Assembly: GCA_965203855.1 (NCBI GenBank)
Contig: CBDBDN010000006.1
Span: 124,001 to 188,000 of the forward strand
DNA from: Bin87 sp965203855
Lineage (GTDB): Bacteria; Chloroflexota; Dehalococcoidia; Lucifugimonadales; UBA3495
Direction of reading: 5' to 3'
Length of the DNA: 64,000 nt
In this document: positions 7,832 to 17,227 of the stretch, in pieces
Numbering within the stretch: the first letter of the stretch is position 1
How the letters are laid out: every line of letters begins with the position of its first letter
Translations under genes and position numbers: made by a program
The notes under the pieces: model-generated
The model's database searches: none
Seen by the model: only the letters and a program-made list of their open reading frames with translations
What the model was told of the DNA's origin: nothing

Positions 7832-9196
7832 ATGACCCGCCCGCCGCCCGACATCCCCCGTCAAATCGCCCTTTTCGCCGCAGAATGCGCCGGCGATGCG
7901 AACCGGCTACCCCCGCCGGTTGCCGACCTCTGCCGCGCGATGATGCTCAACGCCGCCGCCGCCGCCTTGGCCGGAGCCGCCCAGCCGGACGCCATCGCCC
8001 TCACCCGCGTCGTGCGCGAAATGGGCGGCAACGGACGCAGCACTATCATCGGTATGGGGCAGCGCACCTCTCCCGTGTACGCCGCTCTGGTCAACGGAAC
8101 TTTGATACGGCTGCTGGACTTTGACGACCACGCCGTTGCCGCCGGCATACATCCTACCGGCATACATCCCACCGCCGCCGTGATGCCGGCCGTGCTGGCG
8201 CTGGGCGAAATGCACGGCAGCCCCGGCCCGGCGGCGCTCTCCGCTTTTGCCGTCGGCTGCGAACTCGTCGCCCGGCTGTCGACGGATAGCGCCTTGGCCG
8301 GTTCCGCCGGCACGATAGGCGCGGCGGCCGCATCGGCAATGCTGCTGGGGCTGGACGATGACGCCGCGGCGAATGCGGTTGCGCTGGCCGCCGGGTCTGC
8401 GAACTCCGGCGCGGACTCCGGCATAGGATACGCCGCCGCCGGCGCTGCCGCCTTGACCTCCGGACGGGCCGCAATGCTGGGCGTAATGGCGGCGTTGCAG
8501 GCGTCCGCCGGCATATCGGCCGGCCGCGCCGCCGGCCCAATGTCGGATACGACGGCGTTGGATGGCTTGGCATTAGACAATTTGGCATTGGACGGCTTGG
8601 GCGCGCGCTGGCATCTTGCCGACCCCGGCGTTGTCATCCGGCTATACCCCTGCCATCCCGCCGCGCATACCATCATCGACGCCGCCCTCGGACTAGTCCA
8701 GCTGCATCGCTTTGCGCCGGACGACATTAGCAGCGTTGAAGTTGGCATTGCCGCCGCCGCGCTGGAGCAGCTGCCTTATGCGCTGCCGGCCGACGGCTGG
8801 CAGGCCCGCGCCTGCGCCGGATTTATCGCCGCCGCTACCCTGTGCCACGGCCCGCCGCTAATCAACTTTTTCTCCGATATGGCGGTACGCGATGACGGCG
8901 TGCGGGCGATGCTGGAACGGGTTTCCGTAGCGCCGGCTTTGTCGTCATCTCCGCTGTCGCTCTATCCGGCGGAAGTGTCAGTTACGCTGCACGACGGGCG
9001 CACTCTGCGGCACCGCGCCGACTACGCCCGGGGCAGCCCGCAGCTGCCGCCGGACGCCGACGAACTGGAAGCCAAATTCCTCTACTGCACCCGCTACATT
9101 CTGCCCGCCGACCACATTGACGAAGCTATCGGCAGCTTTCGCGGCATCGCCGACATTGAAAACATCACCGGAATGGTATCCGTCCTGGGAGGTTGA
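7832..9196 (+). CDS. MmgE/PrpD family protein
   Basis: A 454-residue protein with the family layout: N-terminal helical bundle with LLDFDDHAVAAGIHPTG, the stretch equivalent to the substrate-site loop of 2-methylcitrate dehydratase, and a C-terminal domain starting near YPCHPAAHTIIDAA. Members dehydrate 2-methylcitrate or related tricarboxylates, or act on itaconate/aconitate-type substrates; the specificity here is unknown. Residues around 245-260 contain an imperfect LALDNLALDG repeat from a 15-bp coding minisatellite, which looks like an insertion. The next gene (quinone oxidoreductase) starts 6 bases after its stop. Confidence 0.85.
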   Translation: MTRPPPDIPRQIALFAAECAGDANRLPPPVADLCRAMMLNAAAAALAGAAQPDAIALTRVVREMGGNGRSTIIGMGQRTSPVYAALVNGTLIRLLDFDDHAVAAGIHPTGIHPTAAVMPAVLALGEMHGSPGPAALSAFAVGCELVARLSTDSALAGSAGTIGAAAASAMLLGLDDDAAANAVALAAGSANSGADSGIGYAAAGAAALTSGRAAMLGVMAALQASAGISAGRAAGPMSDTTALDGLALDNLALDGLGARWHLADPGVVIRLYPCHPAAHTIIDAALGLVQLHRFAPDDISSVEVGIAAAALEQLPYALPADGWQARACAGFIAAATLCHGPPLINFFSDMAVRDDGVRAMLERVSVAPALSSSPLSLYPAEVSVTLHDGRTLRHRADYARGSPQLPPDADELEAKFLYCTRYILPADHIDEAIGSFRGIADIENITGMVSVLGG

Positions 9197-9202
9197 ACCG
9201 CT

Positions 9203-10177
9203 ATGACGATGAAAGGTATCCGCGCTTACGCAATCGGCGGCCCCGAGGTCCTCAAATACGAGGAACTGCCCGAACCGGCGCCGGCGCCCGGCCAGGCCGT
9301 AGTGGCCATCCGCAGCATCGGCGTCAACTATACCGATGTATCCAGCCGCAAGGGCACCAATCCGCCGGCCGCTTTCCCCTGGACGCCGGGACGCGAAGCA
9401 TCCGGGGAAGTCATCGCCGTCGGCGACGGCGTTACCGAAGTGGCCGTCGGCGACCGCGTAGCCTATGCGATGCACACCGGCTCTTACGCTGAGCGGCAGG
9501 CCGTCCCCGCCTGGCTGCTGGTGCGCCTGCCCGACGCCGTGAACTTTGAGACCGGCGCGGCCACGCTGCTGCAATGTATGACCGCCCACTTTCTGGTTCA
9601 CGACATTATGCCGCTGCGCCCCGGCGACCGCGCCCTGGTGCACGCCGGCGCCGGCGGCATGGGCCTGCTCCTAATCCAGATGCTCAAACGATTGGGCGTC
9701 GCGGTGTACACCACCGTTTCCACTGCGGAAAAAGCGGAGCTCGCCGCCGGCGCCGGCGCGGATGCCGTCATCCGGTACACGCAGCAGGACTTTGAGGATG
9801 AAATGCGCCGTCTTACCGGCGGCGCCGGCGTCAAAATCATCTATGACGCCGTCGGGCAAACTACCTTTGAGAAGGGCCTGCGCGTGCTGGGGCGGCGTGG
9901 CTGTATGTGCCTGTACGGGCAGGCCGGCGGCCCGGTAGGGATGGTGGATTCCGGCGCGCTCCGCAACGGTTCCCTGTACCTGACCCGCCCCTCATTGGGC
10001 GACTACACCGCTACCCGCTCCGAGCTGCTGCGCCGCGCGCAGGAATGCCTGGACTGGGTGCAGACCGGCGCCGTCAAACTCAACATCAGCCTCAATCTGC
10101 CGCTTGCCGACGCCGCCGAAGCCCACCGCCGGCTGGAGGGCCGCCTAACCACCGGCAAAATCCTGCTTACCCCCTGA
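9203..10177 (+). CDS. NADPH:quinone oxidoreductase-like zinc-free MDR protein
   Basis: A 324-residue medium-chain reductase with the quinone oxidoreductase plan: GVNYTDVSSRKG near residue 40, the NADPH fold VHAGAGGMGLLLIQMLK near 150 and a C-terminal ADAAEAHRRLEGRLTTGKI. It lacks the Cys/His zinc ligands of alcohol dehydrogenases. Members reduce quinones or the C=C bond of enones. The ATG at 9203 has GGAGG 10 bases upstream, inside the end of the PrpD-like gene, so the two are almost certainly cotranscribed. Confidence 0.88.
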   Translation: MTMKGIRAYAIGGPEVLKYEELPEPAPAPGQAVVAIRSIGVNYTDVSSRKGTNPPAAFPWTPGREASGEVIAVGDGVTEVAVGDRVAYAMHTGSYAERQAVPAWLLVRLPDAVNFETGAATLLQCMTAHFLVHDIMPLRPGDRALVHAGAGGMGLLLIQMLKRLGVAVYTTVSTAEKAELAAGAGADAVIRYTQQDFEDEMRRLTGGAGVKIIYDAVGQTTFEKGLRVLGRRGCMCLYGQAGGPVGMVDSGALRNGSLYLTRPSLGDYTATRSELLRRAQECLDWVQTGAVKLNISLNLPLADAAEAHRRLEGRLTTGKILLTP

Positions 10178-10233
10178 CGCCGGCCATCCACGCCATAGCG
10201 CCCACTGACCGCAGCGGCAACAAGGTTCGCCCG

Positions 10234-10884
10234 CTACCGGCACCACGCTATATGCGCCCACCGCACATATTGGCCGCCCCCTCTAATCGGCGCCCCCGGA
10301 ATATACTGGTAACGGGTGGCGCTAATTTGGACATAGTCGGCGTCAGGAGTGTTATCTCCGGGGTTCCAACCGGCAAGTCCTGCCCTTCTGACATGAGCGG
10401 TGCCGGTGCTGTGGTGGACATTGGGATCCAGGACATAATTGTTGTTGGTGACTCTGCGCCAGCGATTGCCGGTTATCCGGACAAAGCTAAACGGCGATGA
10501 CGGCGTAACCCGCAGCCTTACAAAATCGCCTACGCCGTCAGTGCGTAGATTGTAAGTTCCTGGTCCGGCTTCGTAAGTGCCCCGTTGCAACACAATCAGC
10601 CAGCCGCTGTCGCTGTTGCCCCCGTTGTATGCCGCCTGCCCGTCCCGCACATTGTAATAACGCGGCTGCTGCCCATACTCCTGGCAAACCCGCGAAGTAT
10701 AAGTGTACCCGCCAAACCCTTGCGCTTCCGCATCACCGCCGGGAAAAGCCGCCCCAACGGCAACAGCCAGCCCGGCCAGGACTACGATAACGGCAATCTT
10801 GCCCAGCCGCAGCCAAGCCGTCGTTAGGTTTTGGGTCAGCCAATGTCGGGGGGGGGGGGGGGCAGAATTCAGAAAGGCAGTCAT
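10234..10884 (-). CDS. Secreted protein of unknown function, paralogue 1, with C15 tract
   Basis: A 216-residue protein. After the start comes a four-proline stretch (residues 9-12) encoded by a run of 15 C, then a hydrophobic segment at about 29-46 and a signal-peptidase-like A-E-A-Q. The mature part begins GGYTYTSRVCQEYGQQPRYY and contains RDGQAAYNGGNSDSGWL and a C-terminal YVRWAHIAWC. These three blocks are shared with the protein at 30395-30979 and with nothing I can name. The ATG at 10884 is supported by GGAG 8 bases upstream, so the C tract is inside the coding region. Gain or loss of one C would destroy the frame, the hallmark of slipped-strand phase variation. Function unknown; secretion is inferred from the hydrophobic N-terminus. 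Confidence 0.75.
   Translation of the reverse strand: MTAFLNSAPPPPRHWLTQNLTTAWLRLGKIAVIVVLAGLAVAVGAAFPGGDAEAQGFGGYTYTSRVCQEYGQQPRYYNVRDGQAAYNGGNSDSGWLIVLQRGTYEAGPGTYNLRTDGVGDFVRLRVTPSSPFSFVRITGNRWRRVTNNNYVLDPNVHHSTGTAHVRRAGLAGWNPGDNTPDADYVQISATRYQYIPGAPIRGGGQYVRWAHIAWCR
10848..10862 (-). repeat. Homopolymer tract (C15 in coding strand)
   Basis: Fifteen consecutive G on the plus strand, within codons 8-13 of the secreted-protein gene. The only comparable run in the window is the G14 in its paralogue; other runs are seven bases or shorter in the places I inspected. Lengths of this kind slip readily during replication. Confidence 0.95.
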
Positions 10885-10989
10885 AATTTCAACTCCGGGC
10901 TTTTCTCAACGCAGATGAACCGCCGTAAAACCGCCGACGGCAGCGACGGAATAATAGCCCATACCGCCCCAATAAGCAAGACGCCCCAC

Positions 10990-11135
10990 AAACCCCCAAC
11001 CATCATTCCCAACCTCAACCGTCATTCTCCCTCCCAACCGTCATTCCCAACCTCAACCGTCATTCTCCCTCCCAACCGTCATTCTCCCCCCAACCGTCAT
11101 TCCGGCGCACGCCGGAATCCATCCCCCCGGCCCAA
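10990..11135. repeat. Tandem array of MITE tip ending in one full palindrome
   Basis: Six or so copies of AACCGTCATTC with spacers such as TCCCTCCC and CCAACCTC lie head to tail, and the last joins a complete terminal palindrome ATTCCGGCGCACGCCGGAAT. The same design occurs near 19.2, 24.0, 31.1 and 43.5 kb with different spacers. Confidence 0.8.
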
Positions 11136-11139
11136 TCAA

Positions 11140-11645
11140 AACCCCCCTCCATCCTGTCCATCCCCTTTATCCATGCCAAAAAAATCAATTTTCGCCAATG
11201 ACACCACCCCCTTGCCACACCGACCAAATGTGCTATCATTAGACCAGTCAGGCAGAAAATCTCCGAGCCCACCGATTTCCAGGTCGTTACGGTCATTCAG
11301 CAATCAAGTCGCACCGGCGTTCTCTACTCGCCCACGGTCAAACTAACCGAAGGAGTCGGGTCTTGCCAAGGCGCCAGACGGAGCGCCCCGTCCCCGGACG
11401 AAAAGCCAGCCTCGTCAAAAGCAACGCGCAAAACCTCCGGCCGTAGGGCTGAAACCGACCTGGAAACCAAAAACTCGGAAACCCCGAACCCCGCTAGCAA
11501 GTTCAATCAACCGCCTGACACGCCTGACACCAGCCTGACAACCCCCATCCTGAACCAACGGAGGCACCGCCACCGCAAGCAAACCTAACCTAACGCCGCC
11601 GCCGGTCGCAGCGCGCCATTTAGCCGTTCCCGCCGGCGGCGTTAA
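11140..11645 (+). repeat. Three-copy promoter-bearing repeat, copy 1 (candidate noncoding RNA)
   Basis: About 0.5 kb matching copies at 43660-44165 (same strand) and 53600-54120 (opposite strand). It has a promoter at 11212-11239, then a strongly conserved body of about 300 bases (for example GGAGTCGGGTC, AAGGCGCCAGACGGAGCGCC and CGTAGGGCTGAAACCGACC) and ends in a GC-rich inverted repeat (AACGCCGCC near 11592 with GGCGGCGTT near 11640). The body can form short hairpins, such as GGCGC with GCGCC and CGTCC with GGACG. Indels between copies are not multiples of three in the plus-sense frame, so a protein on that strand is unlikely. I know no RNA family that matches. It stands alone, upstream of no gene on its strand. 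Confidence 0.7.
11212..11239 (+). promoter_or_regulatory. Promoter of repeat copy 1
   Basis: TTGCCA, a 16-base spacer and TATCAT. The same hexamers and exact 16-base spacing occur in all three copies, while the spacer itself differs, which argues that the promoter is under selection. Confidence 0.65.
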
Positions 11646-11841
11646 CCTACATCTATGCTGCACATAGTATAAATTGCCGACGCCGGCAGCCGCCCGACCC
11701 GACCTGACCCTCGCCGCCCGGCCGAGGCCCCCGGCGCGGGCGCATTAATGCTGATTTACGCCGGCACGCCGGGGAACGTGGTACGGGTTGAGACCGAACT
11801 GATGCCCGTCAATTTTTATGGGCCCGCCGCGCTTATGCCGG

Positions 11842-12527
11842 CTAAAATCGCCCTACCCGTTCCGATTTGAGCTGCCGGCTGCTGGCGATCCGGCCGGACA
11901 TCAGCCAGATGACGCGCTCCGCAATGTTGGTGGCGCGGTCGGCGATGCGTTCCAGGTCGTGGGCCACCCAGAGCAGGTAGGTAGCCCGTTCAATGTTGCG
12001 CGGGTCTTGCCAGCATATAAGTGAGCAGTTCCCGGTAAATCTGGTCGTAGAGGTCGTCCACAACATCGTCGTCCTGGCAGACCTTACGCGCCAGGAATTC
12101 GTCTCGTTCCGCAAAGGCTTGCAGGCTTTCGTTGAGCATTTTCAGCGCCAGGTCGGACATTCGCGGTATGTCAATCAAAGGCTTGAGCAGCGGTTCCTGA
12201 TAGATGCGGAGGCACAGCTTGGCGATGCCCTCGGCGTAATCCCCCATCCGTTCCAGCTCTACGCCCAGATGCACTACCGACATTACGGTACGCAAATCCG
12301 AAGCGGCCGGCTGCTGGGTAGCCAGCAGGCTGATGCATTTCTGCTCCAGGCTGTCTTGCAGGTTGTCAATGACATCGTCGTTTTCAATGACCTGCTGCGC
12401 CAGTTCCGCATCGCGGTTGGCCAGGGCCTGCACGGCCTGCCGGGTAGTCTCCCCCGACCAGCCGGCCCATTTCCGCCAGGTCGGATTGCAGCGCGTCCAG
12501 GCTCTGGTTGAAGTCGGAGCGTAGCAT
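11842..12527 (-). pseudogene. phoU: Phosphate transport regulator PhoU, two frameshifts
   Basis: PhoU sequence is present in full but in three frames. The ATG at 12527 (AGGAGG 5 bases upstream) opens MLRSDFNQSLDALQSDL; the frame changes at a C5 run (12451-12455), continues through ENDDVIDNLQDSLEQKCIS and VHLGVELERMGDYAEGIA, and changes again near 12005-12011 before ERATYLLWVAHDLERIADR. PhoU is a two-repeat helical metal-binding protein that links PstSCAB to phosphate signalling. Each break is repaired by one base. Either the gene is decayed or the read has indel errors; all of its pst neighbours have the same problem. It is the last gene of the pst run. Confidence 0.85.
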
Positions 12528-12632
12528 AGGAACCTCCTGGAAAAAAGGGCGGGATAGCGTTGTGCAGGAAATGCGGGCGGGATAGGCGAGTCGGACGGAT
12601 GGCGGCGCCGGCATGGACCGGGGCCGGGTCGT

Positions 12633-13494
<862 letters not shown>

Positions 13495-13502
13495 TGCGGA
13501 TA

Positions 13503-14491
13503 TTACCCCTGCTGGTTCTTTTGCAGCCGGTTGCGGAGGATGATAGCGAAGGCGTTCATCCCCAGCAGCATTATCAGCAGCACGATGATGCCCGCCGCCG
13601 CCAGCTGTGTGAAACTCCTCCTGCGGCTTGGAAATCCAGACATAAATCTGGATGGGCAGCACGGTGAACCGATCCAGCGGCGAAGTGGGCGCAAACGGCA
13701 CAAATGACAGCGCGCCCATTATAACCAGCGGCGCCGCTTCGCCCATCGCCCGGCTTACGGCCAGGATGATGCCGGTAAGGATGCCGGGCATGGCCTGGGG
13801 CAGCACCAGCCGCCATATTACCTGCCAGCGGGTAGCGCCCAGCGCATAGCCGCCCTCGCGAATGGACGGCGGCACCGCGCGGATGGCTTCCTGCGACGAT
13901 ACGATGACCACCGGCATAATCAGCAGCGCCAGCGTCAGCCCGGCGGCGGTTACATTCTTGCCGTCGGTGCCGGGGGCGACCCACACGAAAAAGGTTACGA
14001 ATATGGACAGGCCCAGGATGCCGTACACGATGGACGGCACGGCGGCCAGGTTCTGTATGTTAATCTGTATCAGCTCGGCGATGCGGCTGCTGCCGGCGTA
14101 TTCCTCCAGGTAGATTGCCGCCGATACCCCTACGGAGAACGACACGGCGATGCAGACCAGCATTACCCACATTGTACCGATAATGGCGGGGTACAGCCCG
14201 GACGCAACCGCCTTGCTGGACGGTGAAGTGGTGAGCAGCGTCCCAATGGATGCGCCGTCCAGGTTGAACCAGAGCCAGGCTTCGGTCAGCACGCTGTAGA
14301 GCAAGGCAACCAACATGGACAGGGCAATCAGCACGGCGGCGATGCAGAGGCCGTAAAACAGGACGGCGTTGCGCCGGCGGGCCGCCAGCCGGCGGTAATA
14401 GCCGGCTCCGACAGCGATACTCCGCTCTGCCGGGGGGGAGCACGGCCCGCGTCCGGTTGCGGTTTTGGTTCCGGTCGGCGCGGGCGGTCAT
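13503..14491 (-). pseudogene. pstA: Phosphate ABC transporter permease PstA, two frameshifts
   Basis: The ATG at 14491 overlaps the pstC stop (TAATG), implying translational coupling. The frame is lost at a G7 run (14432-14438, C7 in the gene) and regained in the next frame as NAVLFYGLCIAAVLIALSM. The permease core follows, with IYLEEYAGSSRIAELI, VPSIVYGILGLSIFV and the EAIRAVPPSIREGGYALGAT loop that contacts PstB. A second break near 13608 separates VWISKPQEEF from QLAAAGIIVLLIMLLGMNAF. PstA forms the phosphate channel with PstC. Five or six membrane segments are visible when the frames are joined. Confidence 0.87.
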
Positions 14492-15855
14492 TATTCGTAT
14501 GCCTCGCGGAACCGGGCTACGATGTACTGGCTGATGAGGTTCATTATCAGCGTGATGATGAACAGCGAGATGCCGACGGCGAACAACGCCTGAAACTGCG
14601 CCGTTCCGGGTATGGCGTTGTCGCTGAAATTGGTCGTCGCCATAAAGCCGGTCATCGTGTTGACCGGCTCCAGGGGGTTGAAAGTAAGCTTTTCGTTCTG
14701 GCCCGGCGGCGATGAATACAATCATAGTTTCGCCGACGGCGCGCGACATTCCCAGTATGAACGCCGCCACGATGCCGGACAGGGCCGCCGGGGTTACCAC
14801 TTTCAGGGCCACTTCCAGTTTGGTAGCGCCCAAGGCATAGGCGCCTTCGCGCAGCGAATTCGGCACCGCGCGCAGCGCATCCTCGCTGAGGCTGGACACC
14901 ATCGGAATAATCATCACGCCCATAAACGATGGCGGCGGAGAGGGCGTTAAAGATGCCGACTTCGTCGCTGGCCAGGCGCAGCAGGCGCGTTACGAAAAAG
15001 AGCGCAAAGAATCCGTACACCACCGTGGGAATGCCGGCCAGCACTTCCAGGATCGGCTTGGTGACGGCCCGCAGGCGGGGCGGGGCGTATTCGCTGAGGA
15101 ATATGGCGCTCAACAGGCCCAGCGGCACCGCGACCAGCATGGCCAAGGCGGCAATCATCATTGTGCCGACCAGCAGCGGCCAGATGCCGTAGGAACGCGG
15201 CACTAGCAGCGTGCGCCATTTGGCATCGGTAAAGAAACGCCGCCAGTCCACGGCTTCGGGAACGCTGAACGCTTTGGTTTCCAGCGCCGGGCCAATGCCG
15301 GCGGCGGAACGGGCGGCCACGCTTACCTTGTGCGAGCGTCCGGGGGCGGCGTTGGCGATAACGCAGGAAACACGCTCCGGTCCCAGTTCGGCGCAGTCGG
15401 ACGAATCGGCAACCGGGCTGGGGCGGTTGTTTTGCAGGATGACAACGGCGTATCCGGTGGGCATCGCGCCCGCAGCGGGGGGATCCCAACTGACATAGAC
15501 CAGGGAGTCGGTAGTGGCACGCACCGCAATCCGGGCTGGCAGGCCCGGCCGCGGGGCGCCGGCCGCGGGGGCCGCATCCGACGCGGCATCGGCATCGTAC
15601 TCGTCGGCGGTGGCAACCCGTTCTACGGGATTGCCCTCGTAGAAATCGGCGGTGAAAAATCGGGACGCCCTCAAAGAGCAGCACGGATACGATGCCGACG
15701 GTGGTAAAAACGGAGACGGATGACAAAATAAAAAGTACCCACTTGACGATGCGTTCAAGGAGGTACTTTGCGCTGCCGGGGGCGGACAGCGGTTTGCCGG
15801 CAGCCGGGGTTGCGCGAACCTCCGGCTTGACGCCGCGTATTTTGTCAATAAGCAA
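14491..15855 (-). pseudogene. pstC: Phosphate ABC transporter permease PstC with inserted fibronectin III-like domain, three frameshifts
   Basis: Joined frames give a recognisable PstC: TM1 (KWVLFILSSVSVFTTVGIV), the core with IFLSEYAPPRLRAVTKPILE and IPTVVYGFFALFFV, the coupling loop SLREGAYALGATKLEVALKV and the C-terminal TM. Breaks lie at A5 (15655-15659), AAA near 14925 and CCC near 14702. Unusually, about 100 residues sit in the outside loop after TM1 and read like a fibronectin type III domain (RIAVRATTDSLVYVSWDPPA to VSVAARSAAGIGPALETKAF). The start is a TTG at 15855 behind AGGTGA. No pstS is adjacent; the upstream neighbour is divergent. Confidence 0.85.
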
Positions 15856-16095
15856 GGCGGCTCACCTGCTGCGATGCGATGCGATACAATGCGATGCGCG
15901 GTAGTGCGGTATGCGCCGGATTGTGCAGTGTGCAGGGGCGGTTCGCGGGATCCGGCGTTCAAGCCGGGACGCTACTATGATAAAGTAGCGGATGGCGTCT
16001 GACAACCCGTCCGGGCTGCCGATTTTTCCGGCGTCGGGCGGGCCGATTTCCCGACGGGCGCAATGCCGCAGCAGCGTATAGCGCGAGGAAGTACT

Positions 16096-17127
16096 TTGAG
16101 CCAGCAGTTGCAATTGAGCGTAGTTGACCAGTCGCCGATGCGGGAGGGCAGCAGCGCCGGCGTGGCCCTGCGGGAAAGCATTGCCTTGGCCGCAGCCGTC
16201 GAAAAGCTGGGCTACCGGCGTTATTGGGTTGCCGAGCATCACAACCTGCCCAATTTTGCCGGCACTGCGCCGGAAGTGCTGGTCGGGCAGATTGCCGCCA
16301 ACACCAGCAGCATCCGCGTTGGCTCCGGGGGCGTGATGCTGTCGCATTACAGCGCGTTCAAGGTAGCGGAAACCTTTCGGATGCTGGACGCGCTGTATCC
16401 GGACCGGATTGACCTGGGGATTGGGCGCGCGCCGGGCAGCGACCAGATTACCGCCGCTGCGCTGGCCTATCCGAGTATGCCCAAGGATATACGCCATTTC
16501 CCGCAGCAGGTGCGCGATGTAGTCAACTATCTGAGCGATGGGCCGCCGGCGGATCACCCGTTCCATGAAGTAGCAGCTGCGCCGGACGAGCCGGATACGG
16601 CGCCGCAGGTTTGGCTGCTAGGGTCGCGGTACGAATCGGCGTTTATGGCGGCCAAGATGGGGCTGCCTTTCGCCTACGCCCACTTTTTCGGGATGGGGGC
16701 TACCGATGGGCCGCAGATTGTGGAATCGTACCGGCAGAACTTTGAGCCGTCGCCGTATCTGGACGCCCCGCTGGTCAATGTGGGCGTGCAGGTATTGTGC
16801 GCCGCTACGGAGGATGAGGCGCGCCGCATCGCCGCCAGCCGCAACCTGGGGCGGCTGCGCTCGGTAACGGGGCGCGCCAAAGGCATCCCGCCGCCGGAAG
16901 TGGCCGTTGACTACAAATATCTGGCTAACGAATGGCAGTTCGTGCAGCAGTATGCCCTCAACTGCGTGGACGGCGATCCGCAGCAGGTTAGGGACGGCTT
17001 GTACAAAGTGGCCGATGATTACCGGACTGCGGACTTAAGCGTGGTAACCATCTGCTACCACTACGCCGACCGGCTCCGCTCTTATGAACTGGTAGCGGAA
17101 GCTTGCGGGCTGGAGCCGGCGGCGTAG
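16096..17127 (+). CDS. LLM-class (luciferase-like) flavin-dependent oxidoreductase
   Basis: A 343-residue TIM-barrel flavoprotein of the bacterial luciferase-like group. RYWVAEHHNLPNFAGTAPEV near residue 45, RVGSGGVMLSHYSAFKVAET and RIDLGIGRAPGS are the family's FMN/F420-site landmarks. It most resembles the MsnO8/YhbW-like subgroup. These enzymes oxidise or reduce small organics with reduced flavin or F420; the substrate is unknown. A TTG start at 16096 with GAGGAA 5 bases upstream is preferred over the longer frame, because homologues begin close to LQLSVVDQSP. It is divergent from pstC. Confidence 0.87.
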   Translation: MSQQLQLSVVDQSPMREGSSAGVALRESIALAAAVEKLGYRRYWVAEHHNLPNFAGTAPEVLVGQIAANTSSIRVGSGGVMLSHYSAFKVAETFRMLDALYPDRIDLGIGRAPGSDQITAAALAYPSMPKDIRHFPQQVRDVVNYLSDGPPADHPFHEVAAAPDEPDTAPQVWLLGSRYESAFMAAKMGLPFAYAHFFGMGATDGPQIVESYRQNFEPSPYLDAPLVNVGVQVLCAATEDEARRIAASRNLGRLRSVTGRAKGIPPPEVAVDYKYLANEWQFVQQYALNCVDGDPQQVRDGLYKVADDYRTADLSVVTICYHYADRLRSYELVAEACGLEPAA

Positions 17128-17139
17128 GGTTCGCCTCCG

Positions 17140-17165
17140 GATTCCGGCTTGCGCCGGAATGACGG
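17140..17165. repeat. Solo terminal palindrome of the MITE-like family
   Basis: GATTCCGGCTTGCGCCGGAAT followed by GACGGG is one end of the 100-bp element without the rest. It lies 13 bases after the LLM oxidoreductase stop. Confidence 0.75.
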
Positions 17166-17227
17166 GCGTGGGGTTGGAATGACGAGTGCGATGGCGGGAT
17201 AACGGGTTGGGGTGTTGGAGTGTCAAT

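Noticed and set aside
10848..10862. The G15 run as a pure sequencing artefact
   Set aside because: It is in frame with a well-supported start and a conserved mature domain, and a second such run occurs in the paralogue. The exact length remains uncertain.
15960..15990. Operator-like hairpin CGCTACT/AGTAGCG between pstC and the LLM gene
   Set aside because: It is a short stem only; there is no pho-box-like direct repeat and no way to assign a regulator.
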